Assembly (NCBI GenBank): GCA_023436225.1
Contig: JAEZKA010000072.1
Coordinates: 1-64,000, forward strand
DNA length: 64,000 nt
Direction: 5' to 3'
Origin: Bacillota bacterium
Lineage (GTDB): Bacteria; Bacillota; Clostridia; Lachnospirales; Lachnospiraceae
Positions 26,393 to 34,750 of this stretch are shown here, piece after piece. Position 1 is the first letter of the stretch. The number at the start of each line of letters is the position of its first letter. The translations under genes were made by a program, and so were the position numbers. Under the pieces are notes generated by a model. It had not been told where the DNA came from, did not search any database, and worked only from the letters and a program-made list of their open reading frames with translations.

Positions 26393-26425
26393 AGGGAATG
26401 CCAAGAAATTGTGCATTCCCTTTTT
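26393..26425 (+). terminator. Terminator of htrA
   Basis: AGGGAATGC and GCATTCCCT pair around an 11-base loop and are followed by TTTTT. Confidence 0.93.
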
Positions 26426-26489
26426 AGGTTTAATGATAGCTACTCTTAACATTTAAGCAAATATTAATAAATCCTTTAATATTACGCTA

Positions 26490-26518
26490 TTGTGTGATAA
26501 TGTCTGATAGGCTATAAT
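26490..26518 (+). promoter_or_regulatory. Sigma-A promoter of the clpX-like gene
   Basis: TTGTGT (26490-26495) and TATAAT (26513-26518) are separated by 17 bases. A 5' leader of about 100 bases follows. Confidence 0.65.
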
Positions 26519-26622
26519 ATTGTAATAATAAGGAGAGTAGATATATCAGCAGACTAGTAGAAGCTTGTCCTGTATACTTCTCCCTTTGTGTTAACTGTTA
26601 AACATAAAAAATGGAGGATATT

Positions 26623-28053
26623 ATGAGTAAAGATAATATTAATATAGACGGTAAAGAGGATTCGGTAGATAAAGATAATAAGGGGCACCATGACGATCAT
26701 AACGATTACGAGGAGATCTGTTATTTGTGTAGAAGGCCGGAGAGTAAGGTCGGGAAGATGATTCATATTCCGAATCAAATCAGTATCTGCTCCGATTGCA
26801 TGCAGAAGACCTTTGATACAATTAATAAGACAGACAATCCATACCTACAGATGATGAACATTAATCCAAGTATGCTTAATCTTTCGGGCATACAAAATGA
26901 AATACCAAATACACAAAAGTTAAAGAAGAAAAAGCCGGAGGAAGAAAAGGAACAACAGAAATTTGACCGTAGCAGTATTCCCTCCCCACACGTTATTAAG
27001 GCCAGTCTGGATGAGTTTATCATTGGTCAGGAGCGTGCGAAGAAAGTAATATCGGTAGGTGTATATAACCATTATAAGAGAATTGGTGATCAGATGGAGC
27101 CAGAGGTTGAGATTGAGAAATCTAATATGCTGATGATAGGACCCACCGGTAGCGGAAAAACCTATCTGGTTAAGACCTTAGCCAAGCTCCTGAATGTGCC
27201 CTTAGCAATAACTGATGCTACTTCTCTGACGGAGGCAGGCTATATTGGCGATGATGTGGAAAGTGTTATCTCCAAGCTCTTACAGGCGGCAGGTAATGAT
27301 GTAGAGAAAGCTGAGCGTGGGATTGTATTTATTGATGAGATCGATAAGATAGCGAAGAAGAGAAATACAAACAGCCGTGATGTCAGCGGCGAGTCTGTGC
27401 AACAGGGATTACTGAAGCTTTTGGAGGGCAGTAATGTTGAGGTACCGGTCGGAGCATCCTCTAAGAATGCGATGGTGCCTTTGACTACAGTAAATACACA
27501 GAATATTTTATTTATTTGCGGTGGAGCCTTCCCGGATCTTGATAAGATTGTAAAGACAAGATTGAATAAACAATCCTCAATCGGTTTTCAAGCTGATCTT
27601 AAGGATAAATATGATGAGGAGCCGAATATCTTACAGAAGGCGAATTTGGATGATCTCAGAGAGTATGGTATGATACCGGAATTCTTAGGAAGACTTCCTA
27701 TTATGTTCTCTTTGGAGGGATTAACCAAGGAGATGCTGGTGCAGGTACTGAAGGAACCAAAAAATGCCATTCTAAAGCAATATCAAAAGCTACTGGCAAT
27801 GGATGAGGTGGATCTGCTGTTTGCTCCGGATGCACTGGACGCGATTGCAGAGAAAGCATTAGAGAAGAAGACCGGGGCGAGAGCACTACGTGCAATATTG
27901 GAGGACCTTATGCTGGATATTATGTATGAGATACCAAAGGACGATAATATTGGTAGAGTAACCATTACCAGAGATTATATTGAAGGCAAAGGGGTACCGA
28001 TGATTGAGATGCGAGGTGTGGGTAAGCAGAAGCTGATTGCTTCCGGTAATTAA
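26623..28053 (+). CDS. clpX: ClpX-like AAA+ ATPase, Clp protease unfoldase
   Basis: The protein has 476 residues, longer than typical ClpX (about 420). An acidic His/Asp-rich N-terminus of 30 residues precedes a Cys4 zinc finger (Cys33, Cys36, Cys56, Cys59). The AAA+ core has GPTGSGKT (Walker A), FIDEIDKIAKK (Walker B), the pore loop GYIGDDVE and a GAR sensor-2 segment (KKTGARALRAI). ClpX unfolds substrates and feeds them to ClpP. The GGAGG site fits ATG 26623, not the upstream ATG at 26611. No clpP is adjacent and the flanks differ from the usual tig-clpP-clpX order, so this could be a second ClpX paralogue. Confidence 0.88.
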   Translation: MSKDNINIDGKEDSVDKDNKGHHDDHNDYEEICYLCRRPESKVGKMIHIPNQISICSDCMQKTFDTINKTDNPYLQMMNINPSMLNLSGIQNEIPNTQKLKKKKPEEEKEQQKFDRSSIPSPHVIKASLDEFIIGQERAKKVISVGVYNHYKRIGDQMEPEVEIEKSNMLMIGPTGSGKTYLVKTLAKLLNVPLAITDATSLTEAGYIGDDVESVISKLLQAAGNDVEKAERGIVFIDEIDKIAKKRNTNSRDVSGESVQQGLLKLLEGSNVEVPVGASSKNAMVPLTTVNTQNILFICGGAFPDLDKIVKTRLNKQSSIGFQADLKDKYDEEPNILQKANLDDLREYGMIPEFLGRLPIMFSLEGLTKEMLVQVLKEPKNAILKQYQKLLAMDEVDLLFAPDALDAIAEKALEKKTGARALRAILEDLMLDIMYEIPKDDNIGRVTITRDYIEGKGVPMIEMRGVGKQKLIASGN

Positions 28054-28124
28054 TGCTTCCCAAAGCTAAGAATAAAATATTAGTAGTGCAAGTATGGAAA
28101 CGGAACATAGATAGGGGATAGCTT

Positions 28125-28424
28125 ATGTCATTATTTGGTGGCTTTTTTAATAGGAAGAAACAGAATAAAGAGCACGAGAAGGAAAAGTCGGTAAAAGAGA
28201 TCTTTGAAGAGGAAGAAGAGTTGTTGGAGGATACTGCTTTTGAGGAGGATACCCAAACAGAACAAGAAGCTGATCCAGACGATGACGAGGAGGAAGACCC
28301 TAATATAGAGTATGAGGTTGTTGAGAGAGAAATTCTCCCTGCAAAAATCATATGTCCCGACTGCGGCGGTATTACCTTAGAGGGCTTGGATTTTTGCGAT
28401 AAATGTGGAGGAGAGCTAGGCTAG
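28125..28424 (+). CDS. Acidic protein with C-terminal zinc ribbon
   Basis: The protein has 99 residues. The first 20 residues are Phe/Lys-rich (LFGGFFNRKKQ), followed by about 50 residues with many Glu/Asp. The C-terminal 25 residues have two CxxC knuckles (CPDCGG and CDKCGG), a zinc-ribbon of the kind found in small adaptor or ribosome-associated proteins. GGGG lies 8 bases before the ATG. It is 71 bases after the clpX-like gene with no terminator between, so the two are probably cotranscribed. Function unknown. Confidence 0.75.
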   Translation: MSLFGGFFNRKKQNKEHEKEKSVKEIFEEEEELLEDTAFEEDTQTEQEADPDDDEEEDPNIEYEVVEREILPAKIICPDCGGITLEGLDFCDKCGGELG

Positions 28425-28438
28425 AAGGAACGATTGGG

Positions 28439-28482
28439 AATGTTGATGGGACTTAGTGATAAGTCGTATCAACATTTTTTTT
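28439..28482 (+). terminator. Terminator of the clpX-like unit
   Basis: AATGTTGAT and ATCAACATT pair around a loop with ACTTA/TAAGT complementarity, followed by eight T residues. Confidence 0.92.
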
Positions 28483-28500
28483 ACCCAAATACATCCATAC

Positions 28501-28574
28501 TTTAATGCGTTAGTAAATTAGACTTTAACGCATTAAAAGATTATATTGACAAATCGTTTTTTCGAGGTTATTAT
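28501..28574 (+). promoter_or_regulatory. liv promoter with an upstream palindromic operator
   Basis: TTGACA (28546-28551) and TATTAT (28569-28574) are separated by 17 bases. Just upstream, TTTAATGCGTTA (28501-28512) is repeated in inverted form as TAACGCATTAAA (28526-28537) with 13 bases between. This looks like a binding site for a dimeric regulator. The leader (about 28590-28640) can fold as GTTCG/CGAAC around AAGACA/TGTCTT. Confidence 0.7.
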
Positions 28575-28684
28575 ATAACCTAAGATAAAGACGTTCGCAT
28601 ATGAAAGACATTTGTCTTAGTCACCACGAACGCCTTATTGTTCTTCACAAGCGTTGTAAGAAATACTAAACAGGAGGTCAATTT

Positions 28685-29839
28685 ATGAGAAAAATGAAGA
28701 GAGTTTTGAGCCTACTTATTGTAATGAGTATGGCAGTAGCAAGCCTTGCAGCTTGCGGTAGTGCAACTAAGGACGATAAATTCTATATCGGCGGTATCGG
28801 ACCTGTAACCGGTGGCGCAGCAGTTTATGGTTTAAATGTAAAGAATGCGGCTGAATTGGCTGTTGATGAGATTAATAAAGCCGGCGGCATCAATGGTAAA
28901 CAGATTGCTTTTAAATTTGAGGATGATGAGCATGATGCAGAGAAGTCTGTAAATGCGTACAACACCTTAAAGGACTGGGGTATGAAGATCCTTATGGGAA
29001 CAGTAACCTCCACTCCTTGCAAGGCTGTTGCGGCAGAGACATTTAATGATAATATGTTTGAGTTAACCCCCTCAGCTTCTTCTGTAGACGTTATTGCAAA
29101 CGGCAATGTATTCCAGGTTTGTTTTACCGATCCTAATCAAGGTATTGCATCTGCCCAGTACATAGGTAGCAAGGGCATTGCAACAAAGGTAGCGGTAATT
29201 TATGATAGCTCCGATGTGTATTCCTCTGGTATCTATGAGAAGTTTACACAGGAAGCAGCAAATCAGAACTTTGAAATCGTGGCTGCTGAAGCGTTTACCG
29301 CAGACAGCAAATCGGACTTCTCAGTACAGATCCAGAAAGCAAAGGATGCTGGTGCAGAGCTTGTATTCCTCCCCATTTATTATTCAGAAGCTACCTTGAT
29401 TTTAACTCAGGCTGCATCTCTTGGATATGAACCGATCTTCTTCGGATGTGATGGTCTTGACGGTATCCTTGGTGTAGAAAACTTTGACACATCCTTAGCG
29501 GAAGACGTTATGTTGTTAACACCTTTTGCAGCAGATGCTACGGATGATGCAACGGTAAAATTCGTTACCGCATACAAAGATAAATACGGTGAGACACCAA
29601 ATCAGTTCGCAGCTGATGCTTATGATGCAATCTATATCATTAAGAAAGCAATTGAAGAAGCCAATGTAACACCGGATATGAGTGTATCTGATATGTGTGA
29701 TGCACTTAAGGGAGTAATGCCAAAGATTACTGTGGATGGTCTTACCGGCGCAGGGATGACTTGGGAAGCTACAGGTGAAGTTAATAAAGCGCCTAGAGCG
29801 GTTGTAATCAAGAACAGTACTTATGTATCGGTAGAATAG
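28685..29839 (+). CDS. livJ: Branched-chain amino acid ABC transporter substrate-binding lipoprotein
   Basis: The protein has 384 residues. The signal peptide ends in a lipobox SLAAC with the lipidated Cys24. The mature part is a type I periplasmic-binding fold of the Leu/Ile/Val family (PF13458): FYIGGIGPVTGGAAVYG, GGINGKQI and the Thr/Ser binding-site region (LTPSASSVD). It captures branched-chain amino acids or related ligands outside the membrane and delivers them to LivHM. AGGAGG is 7 bases before the ATG. It is separated from livH by 365 bases that include hairpins, which would allow a higher level of this gene than of the permease genes. Confidence 0.93.
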   Translation: MRKMKRVLSLLIVMSMAVASLAACGSATKDDKFYIGGIGPVTGGAAVYGLNVKNAAELAVDEINKAGGINGKQIAFKFEDDEHDAEKSVNAYNTLKDWGMKILMGTVTSTPCKAVAAETFNDNMFELTPSASSVDVIANGNVFQVCFTDPNQGIASAQYIGSKGIATKVAVIYDSSDVYSSGIYEKFTQEAANQNFEIVAAEAFTADSKSDFSVQIQKAKDAGAELVFLPIYYSEATLILTQAASLGYEPIFFGCDGLDGILGVENFDTSLAEDVMLLTPFAADATDDATVKFVTAYKDKYGETPNQFAADAYDAIYIIKKAIEEANVTPDMSVSDMCDALKGVMPKITVDGLTGAGMTWEATGEVNKAPRAVVIKNSTYVSVE

Positions 29840-29917
29840 CATTGGAAAATATTACATTGATAATCAATGTAAAATATTCTATAAGTATGAGAAAGATATG
29901 ATGTAGGTGTATAATAG

Positions 29918-29951
29918 ATACAGAGGGACGAACTACAGTGTCCCTCTGTAT
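29918..29951 (+). terminator. Strong hairpin between livJ and livH, probable partial terminator
   Basis: ATACAGAGGGAC and GTCCCTCTGTAT form a perfect 12-bp stem, followed by an A/T-rich tail rather than a pure T run. A second hairpin, AATATTaCATTGAT with ATCAATGtAAAATATT (29848-29878), lies just after the livJ stop. Together they may protect or partly end the livJ transcript. Confidence 0.6.
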
Positions 29952-29962
29952 ATTTAATTCAT

Positions 29963-29998
29963 GACAATAGAAAGATTTTGAAGCATTCTTTCATCGTA
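29963..29998. repeat. Dispersed palindrome (ACAATAGAAAG family), diverged copy
   Basis: GACAATAGAAAGA, a GAAGC-containing centre, then TTCTTTCATCGT forms an imperfect palindrome. The rest of the gap to livH shows no gene. Confidence 0.5.
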
Positions 29999-30204
29999 CA
30001 TGATATATAAAGAATGCGAGGCGTACTTTATTATATTCATAGATTATGATATGGGTTTGTTAGTAATTCAAAGATAAGTAAGCGGCATAAGAACTGTCTC
30101 TCTGGTTCCGGTTGTTGTAAAAGCAAGCATTCTATGGTAATATAGTAAAGAAATAGTAACAAATGAACTAAATTTTGTGCATAAACATGCAGACGGGGGT
30201 ATTT

Positions 30205-31086
30205 ATGAGCTTTATCTCGTATTTAATAAAAGGAATCAGCCTTGGTAGTGTATATTCGATCATTGCGTTAGGCTACACCATGGTATACGGTATCGCAAAG
30301 ATGCTGAATTTTGCTCATGGTGATGTCATCATGATCGGTGGATACGTGATATTCACAATTATGAGTACAATGGGATTAAACCCCATCGTTGCAGTCTTAA
30401 TTTCGATCATATTCTGTACTCTGTTGGGGGTTTCAATAGAGCGCATTGCATATAAACCTCTTAGAGGAGCGCCTTCTCTGGCGGTTTTGATTACTGCCAT
30501 TGGTGTCAGCTATCTGCTACAGAACATTGCGTTATTAATTTTTGGTGCAGATACAAAGTCGTTCGCTTCGGTAATCACGATTCCGGCATTAGAGCTAGCC
30601 GGTGGTGATTTGATTATTTCTGGCGAGACTCTGGTAACCATTCCCTTGTGTCTGATTATCATGATATTATTAACAATCTTTGTGAAAAATTCTAAAACAG
30701 GCCGCAGTATGCTTGCGGTATCAGAGGATAAGGCAGCGGCAGTACTCATGGGTGTTAATGTCAATAAGACGATAGCAATCACCTTTGCCATCGGATCTGC
30801 ATTGGCAGCACTTGCCAGTATGCTTATGTTCTCCTCTTATCCCAGCTTAACCTCTACCTCAGGTTCCATGCCTGGTATCAAGGCATTCGTTGCTGCAGTA
30901 TTTGGTGGTATCGGTTCTATTCCTGGAGCGATGATCGGCGGTATCATGCTCGGTATTATTGAAATCCTCAGTCGTGCTTATATTTCTTCACAGCTGGCGG
31001 ATGCTATCGTATTTTTGATATTAATTGTTGTTCTTCTTGTGAAGCCGACCGGTATTCTCGGCAAGAAGCTGCAAGAGAAAGTGTAG
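30205..31086 (+). CDS. livH: Branched-chain amino acid ABC transporter permease LivH
   Basis: The protein has 293 residues with about eight membrane helices. Characteristic LivH segments are SLGSVYSIIALGYTMVYGI, LNFAHGDV and the C-terminal GGIGSIPGAMIGG. With LivM it forms the membrane channel. ATG at 30205 is chosen over upstream ATGs because GGGGGT precedes it by 5 bases. It is 9 bases from livM. Confidence 0.94.
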   Translation: MSFISYLIKGISLGSVYSIIALGYTMVYGIAKMLNFAHGDVIMIGGYVIFTIMSTMGLNPIVAVLISIIFCTLLGVSIERIAYKPLRGAPSLAVLITAIGVSYLLQNIALLIFGADTKSFASVITIPALELAGGDLIISGETLVTIPLCLIIMILLTIFVKNSKTGRSMLAVSEDKAAAVLMGVNVNKTIAITFAIGSALAALASMLMFSSYPSLTSTSGSMPGIKAFVAAVFGGIGSIPGAMIGGIMLGIIEILSRAYISSQLADAIVFLILIVVLLVKPTGILGKKLQEKV

Positions 31087-31095
31087 GTGGACATT

Positions 31096-32187
31096 ATGAC
31101 AAAATTGAAGGCATTTAATCAAATGAATAAATCCACCCGAAGTAACCTGATTACAATAGGTATTATTCTTATCATTTCAATCCTTTGCCAGGTTCTTATA
31201 TCAGCAGGGGTATTATCCAATCTGATGAAGGGGCTTTTGGTCCCGTTATGTTATTATTCCATTCTGGCTATATCCTTGAACCTTACGGTCGGTATCCTTG
31301 GAGAGCTTAGTCTCGGACATGCCGGATTCATGTGTATCGGTGCATTTTCAAGCGCATTTTTCTCAAGATGTACGGAGAATATTATCACAAACACCTTTAT
31401 TCGTTTTACCCTTGCGATGATAATTGGTGCTATCTTAGCGGCCGTATTCGGTATACTGATTGGTGTAGTCGTGCTTCGTCTGCGTGGTGATTATCTGGCA
31501 ATCGTTACCCTGGCTTTTGGTGAAATTATTAAAAACGTAATTAATGTATTATATATCGGTATCGATAAGAATGGATTCCATTTCTCAATCAAGGACTCGA
31601 TTTCATTGGGGATGGCAGAGGATGGAGATATCATTTTGAATGGTGCAAAGGGAATTAGCGGAACTCCCAAGAATACAACCTTTATTATCGCCGTTCTCAT
31701 ACTGATTGCATCGTATTTAGTTATTAGTAATCTTGTAAATTCACGTTCAGGTCGTGCTATTCAAGCGATTCGTGATAATAGAATCGCAGCAGAATCCGTG
31801 GGTATTGATATTACCAAATTCAAGATTATCGCTTTCTCGATATCAGCGGCAATGGCGGGTGTTGCCGGAGTGCTCTATTCACATAATATATCCAGCTTGG
31901 TAGCTGCTCCGAAGAATTTTGGTTACAACATGTCCATCATGATATTGGTATTTGTGGTTCTTGGTGGAATGGGGAATATCCGTGGTTCTATTATTGCTGC
32001 CGTTGTTTTGACTCTTCTTCCGGAATACCTTCGCTTCATGCAAGATTACCGTATGCTTATTTATGCGGTTGTATTAATTGCCTTGATGATCTTCAACTGG
32101 AATCCGGCATGTATTGCATGGCGTAAAAATCATTCGATCAAGGATGTCTTATTGTCTCTTGTGAAGAAGAATAGGAAGGAGGCATAA
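31096..32187 (+). CDS. livM: Branched-chain amino acid ABC transporter permease LivM
   Basis: The protein has 363 residues with about ten membrane helices. LNLTVGILGELSLGHAGFM and the late GGMGNIRGSIIAAV segment are diagnostic of LivM, as is the GRAIQAIRDNRIAAESVGI loop that docks to the ATPases. ATG at 31096 follows AGGTGG by 5 bases; an in-frame GTG at 31087 lies on the ribosome site itself. Confidence 0.94.
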   Translation: MTKLKAFNQMNKSTRSNLITIGIILIISILCQVLISAGVLSNLMKGLLVPLCYYSILAISLNLTVGILGELSLGHAGFMCIGAFSSAFFSRCTENIITNTFIRFTLAMIIGAILAAVFGILIGVVVLRLRGDYLAIVTLAFGEIIKNVINVLYIGIDKNGFHFSIKDSISLGMAEDGDIILNGAKGISGTPKNTTFIIAVLILIASYLVISNLVNSRSGRAIQAIRDNRIAAESVGIDITKFKIIAFSISAAMAGVAGVLYSHNISSLVAAPKNFGYNMSIMILVFVVLGGMGNIRGSIIAAVVLTLLPEYLRFMQDYRMLIYAVVLIALMIFNWNPACIAWRKNHSIKDVLLSLVKKNRKEA

Positions 32188-32191
32188 GGTT

Positions 32192-32950
32192 ATGGCGATG
32201 TTATCTGTAAAAAACTTGGGGATCTCCTTTGGTGGATTACGAGCAGTTGATTCCTTTAACATAACAATTGAAAAGGGAGAGTTGTATGGCTTAATCGGGC
32301 CCAATGGTGCTGGTAAGACAACAGCCTTTAATCTCCTGACAGGTGTATACAAGCCTGATACGGGAGTAATAACCTTAGATGGTGTAAACATCACCGGGTT
32401 AAGTACAATCGAAATTAATAAAGCGGGTATCGCAAGAACCTTCCAGAATATCCGCTTGTTTAAGAATATGTCTGTGCTGGATAATGTTAAGATTGGTCTG
32501 CACAATGATTACAAGTATTCCACGGCAGCCGGTATTTTTCGTCTACCCTCCTACTTTAAGGTGGAGAAACAGATGAATGAGAAGGCTCTCGACATCCTGA
32601 AGGTATTCGATTTGGATAAAGAAGCTCATCTGCTCTCTGCGAATCTCCCTTACGGCAAACAAAGAAAACTGGAGATTGCCAGGGCTTTGGCGACAAACCC
32701 TAAGATGCTGTTGCTGGATGAACCAGCAGCCGGTATGAACCCTTCTGAGACGGAAGAGTTAATGAAGACAATAACCCTGATCCGTAAGAAATATGATGTT
32801 ACTATTCTGTTAATTGAACATGATATGAAGCTTGTAGCAGGTATTTGTGAGAAAATATTCGTATTGAATTTCGGTATGGAGCTGGCTAATGGAATTCCCC
32901 AGGAGGTACTGAATAATCCGGAAGTAATCAAAGCATATCTTGGCGAATAG
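32192..32950 (+). CDS. livG: Branched-chain amino acid ABC transporter ATPase LivG
   Basis: The protein has 252 residues. It has Walker A (GPNGAGKTT), the LivG-specific ARTFQNIRLF Q-loop segment, and Walker B (MLLLDEPAAGMNP). The signature region reads LPYGKQRKLEIARAL, with the YGKQR form common in LivG. It powers transport with LivF. An AAGGAGG site lies before the ATG. The 3' end is 16 bases from the livF start. Confidence 0.95.
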   Translation: MAMLSVKNLGISFGGLRAVDSFNITIEKGELYGLIGPNGAGKTTAFNLLTGVYKPDTGVITLDGVNITGLSTIEINKAGIARTFQNIRLFKNMSVLDNVKIGLHNDYKYSTAAGIFRLPSYFKVEKQMNEKALDILKVFDLDKEAHLLSANLPYGKQRKLEIARALATNPKMLLLDEPAAGMNPSETEELMKTITLIRKKYDVTILLIEHDMKLVAGICEKIFVLNFGMELANGIPQEVLNNPEVIKAYLGE

Positions 32951-32966
32951 TGGAGGAAGTGAAACG

Positions 32967-33671
32967 ATGCTGGAAGTTAAAAATCTACAGGTTTATTATG
33001 GTGTGATACAAGCGATTAAAGATGTATCCTTTACCGTAAATGAAGGAGAAGTAATCGCATTAATCGGTGCGAACGGTGCTGGAAAGACTACAATTTTGCA
33101 TACAATTACCGGTTTGATTAGTGCCAAGGGCGGAGAGGTATTATATGAAGGTATTGATCTTCAGAAGATACCGGCACATAAGATTGTTTCTTTGGGGATA
33201 GCTCATGTACCGGAAGGCAGACATGTATTCGCACAGCTTTCAGTTTATGAGAATCTTCTGATGGGTGCCTTTACGCGTAAGGACAAGACAGAGATTGAAG
33301 AATCTATTCAAAGTGTATATAAACGTTTTCCCAGGCTACAGGAACGAAAGAATCAGATGGCTGGAACCCTAAGTGGTGGTGAGCAGCAGATGCTGGCCAT
33401 GGGGCGCGCTCTGATGTCAAAGCCGAAGATCATACTTATGGATGAGCCGTCAATGGGTTTATCACCAATTTTGGTTGCTGAGATATTCGATATTATCAAA
33501 AGTATCAGTGCTAGCGGAACCACCGTTCTCTTGGTTGAACAAAATGCAAAGAAGGCTTTATCTATTGCAGATCGTGCCTATGTACTTGAGACAGGTAAAA
33601 TCGTTCTGACAGATGACGCAAAGAAGCTTATGGATAATGAACAGGTGAAGAAGGCATATCTAGGCGAATAG
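32967..33671 (+). CDS. livF: Branched-chain amino acid ABC transporter ATPase LivF
   Basis: The protein has 234 residues. Walker A is GANGAGKTT, the LivF hallmark HVPEGRHVF is present, the signature is LSGGEQQMLAMGRAL and Walker B IILMDEPSMGLSP. ATG at 32967 has GGAGG 10 bases upstream. It is the last liv gene and is followed by a structured repeat rather than a clear terminator. Confidence 0.95.
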   Translation: MLEVKNLQVYYGVIQAIKDVSFTVNEGEVIALIGANGAGKTTILHTITGLISAKGGEVLYEGIDLQKIPAHKIVSLGIAHVPEGRHVFAQLSVYENLLMGAFTRKDKTEIEESIQSVYKRFPRLQERKNQMAGTLSGGEQQMLAMGRALMSKPKIILMDEPSMGLSPILVAEIFDIIKSISASGTTVLLVEQNAKKALSIADRAYVLETGKIVLTDDAKKLMDNEQVKKAYLGE

Positions 33672-33701
33672 ATTGAAAAATAAAAGATTATTCAACTAGC
33701 A

Positions 33702-33801
33702 AATGAATAAAAAGCAATTCATACGGGAAGAAGCTGCGAAAATTGCTCATTGGAGCAAACTCCTTGTTATGCCGGGATCCCGGCTACATCAAAGATGTAG
33801 C
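33702..33801 (+). repeat. Structured intergenic repeat, copy A
   Basis: The unit CAATTCAtACGGGAAGAA, a CGAA, TTGCTCATTGGAGCAA and TCCTTGTT matches the copy at 34525-34599. Copy A carries two extra perfect hairpins at its 3' end: CCGGGATCCCGG and CTACATC-AAA-GATGTAG. The arrangement suggests a structured RNA or a small mobile hairpin element. Confidence 0.7.
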
Positions 33802-33901
33802 ATGTTGGATTAGTATGAAAAATGTGAATGAATGATTGTTCTTTCCAATAAACTGTATTGCGGTAAGTTTTGATAATATACATTGAATTAGGAGGTTGCA
33901 T

Positions 33902-34522
33902 ATGGATAAGTATGTAATTACAATTGCCAGAGGATATGGCAGCGGCGGCCGTACGATAGGTAAGATGCTGTCAGAAGAGTTGGGCATCCCTTATTATGAC
34001 AGGGATTTATTACGCTTTGCTTCCGAAGACAGCGGTATCAATGAGCAGCTCTTTGCCAAGGCAGATGAGAAGCTGAAGAAAAGCCTATTATTTAAAATTG
34101 CAAAGAATGTGTATAAGGGAGAATTAATACCGCCAGATAGTGACGATTTTATATCAAATGATAACTTATTTAATTATCAAGCTAAAATTATTAAGGAACT
34201 GGCTGAAACAGAATCTTGTATCATTATCGGGCGCTGTGCTGATTTCATACTGAAGGATCATCCCAATGTTGTGCGCTTATTTGTACATGCACCTTTGCAG
34301 GATTGTATTAATACACTGGTTGATATGACAGGTAAATCCGAGAAGGAAGTAGAAAAACAAATTCTTGATATTGACAAACACCGTGCAGGTTATTATAAAT
34401 ATTACACAGGAAGAGATTGGGAAAATGCAAAGCATTATGATTTGTGTTTAAACAGCAGTAAGCTAGGTTTTCAAAAGTGTGTAGAGATTGTAAAGTCCTA
34501 TCTTGATATCAGATTCCGATAA
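33902..34522 (+). CDS. Cytidylate kinase-like family protein
   Basis: The protein has 206 residues. The P-loop is atypical (ARGYGSGGRTIGKML, residues 9-23), followed by GIPYYDRDLL and an IIGRCADFIL strand, which identify the cytidylate kinase-like family PF13189. These are P-loop phosphotransferases related to CMP kinase, but their substrate is uncertain. AGGAGG lies 7 bases before ATG 33902. It is flanked by the two copies of the structured repeat and stands alone as a transcription unit. Confidence 0.85.
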   Translation: MDKYVITIARGYGSGGRTIGKMLSEELGIPYYDRDLLRFASEDSGINEQLFAKADEKLKKSLLFKIAKNVYKGELIPPDSDDFISNDNLFNYQAKIIKELAETESCIIIGRCADFILKDHPNVVRLFVHAPLQDCINTLVDMTGKSEKEVEKQILDIDKHRAGYYKYYTGRDWENAKHYDLCLNSSKLGFQKCVEIVKSYLDIRFR

Positions 34523-34524
34523 TA

Positions 34525-34599
34525 GTGTGAATTGAAGAGCAATTCACACGGGAAGAACTACGAAGTTTGCCCATTGGAGCAAAATCCTTGTTCTTCCAC
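34525..34599 (+). repeat. Structured intergenic repeat, copy B
   Basis: GTGTGAATTG-aagag-CAATTCACAC is a perfect 10-bp hairpin. It is followed by GGGAAGAAC, an inner TTTGC/GCAAA stem, and GTTCTTCC which closes an outer stem. The core is shared with copy A across the kinase-like gene. Confidence 0.75.
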
Positions 34600-34620
34600 A
34601 TAGTTAAATAAATCATATGG

Positions 34621-34651
34621 AAAGGGCTGTCTTGTTAGGCGGCTCTTTTTG
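34621..34651 (+). terminator. Terminator after the cytidylate kinase-like gene
   Basis: AAGGGCTGTC pairs with GGCGGCTCTT (three wobbles) around TTGTTA and is followed by TTTTTG. Confidence 0.75.
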
Positions 34652-34677
34652 TGGACTGTATAATTATGACAAGGGTA

Positions 34678-34706
34678 TTGATAATCATGCAAGAGTGTGA
34701 TATACT
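34678..34706 (+). promoter_or_regulatory. Sigma-A promoter of the aminotransferase genes
   Basis: TTGATA (34678-34683) and TATACT (34701-34706) have a 17-bp spacer. Transcription would begin near 34,713, downstream of an in-frame ATG at 34697, which supports the later start codon. Confidence 0.7.
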
Positions 34707-34750
34707 TTAGAGCAAAATTTGAAATGGCTATGCCGGAAAAGAGGTACGCG

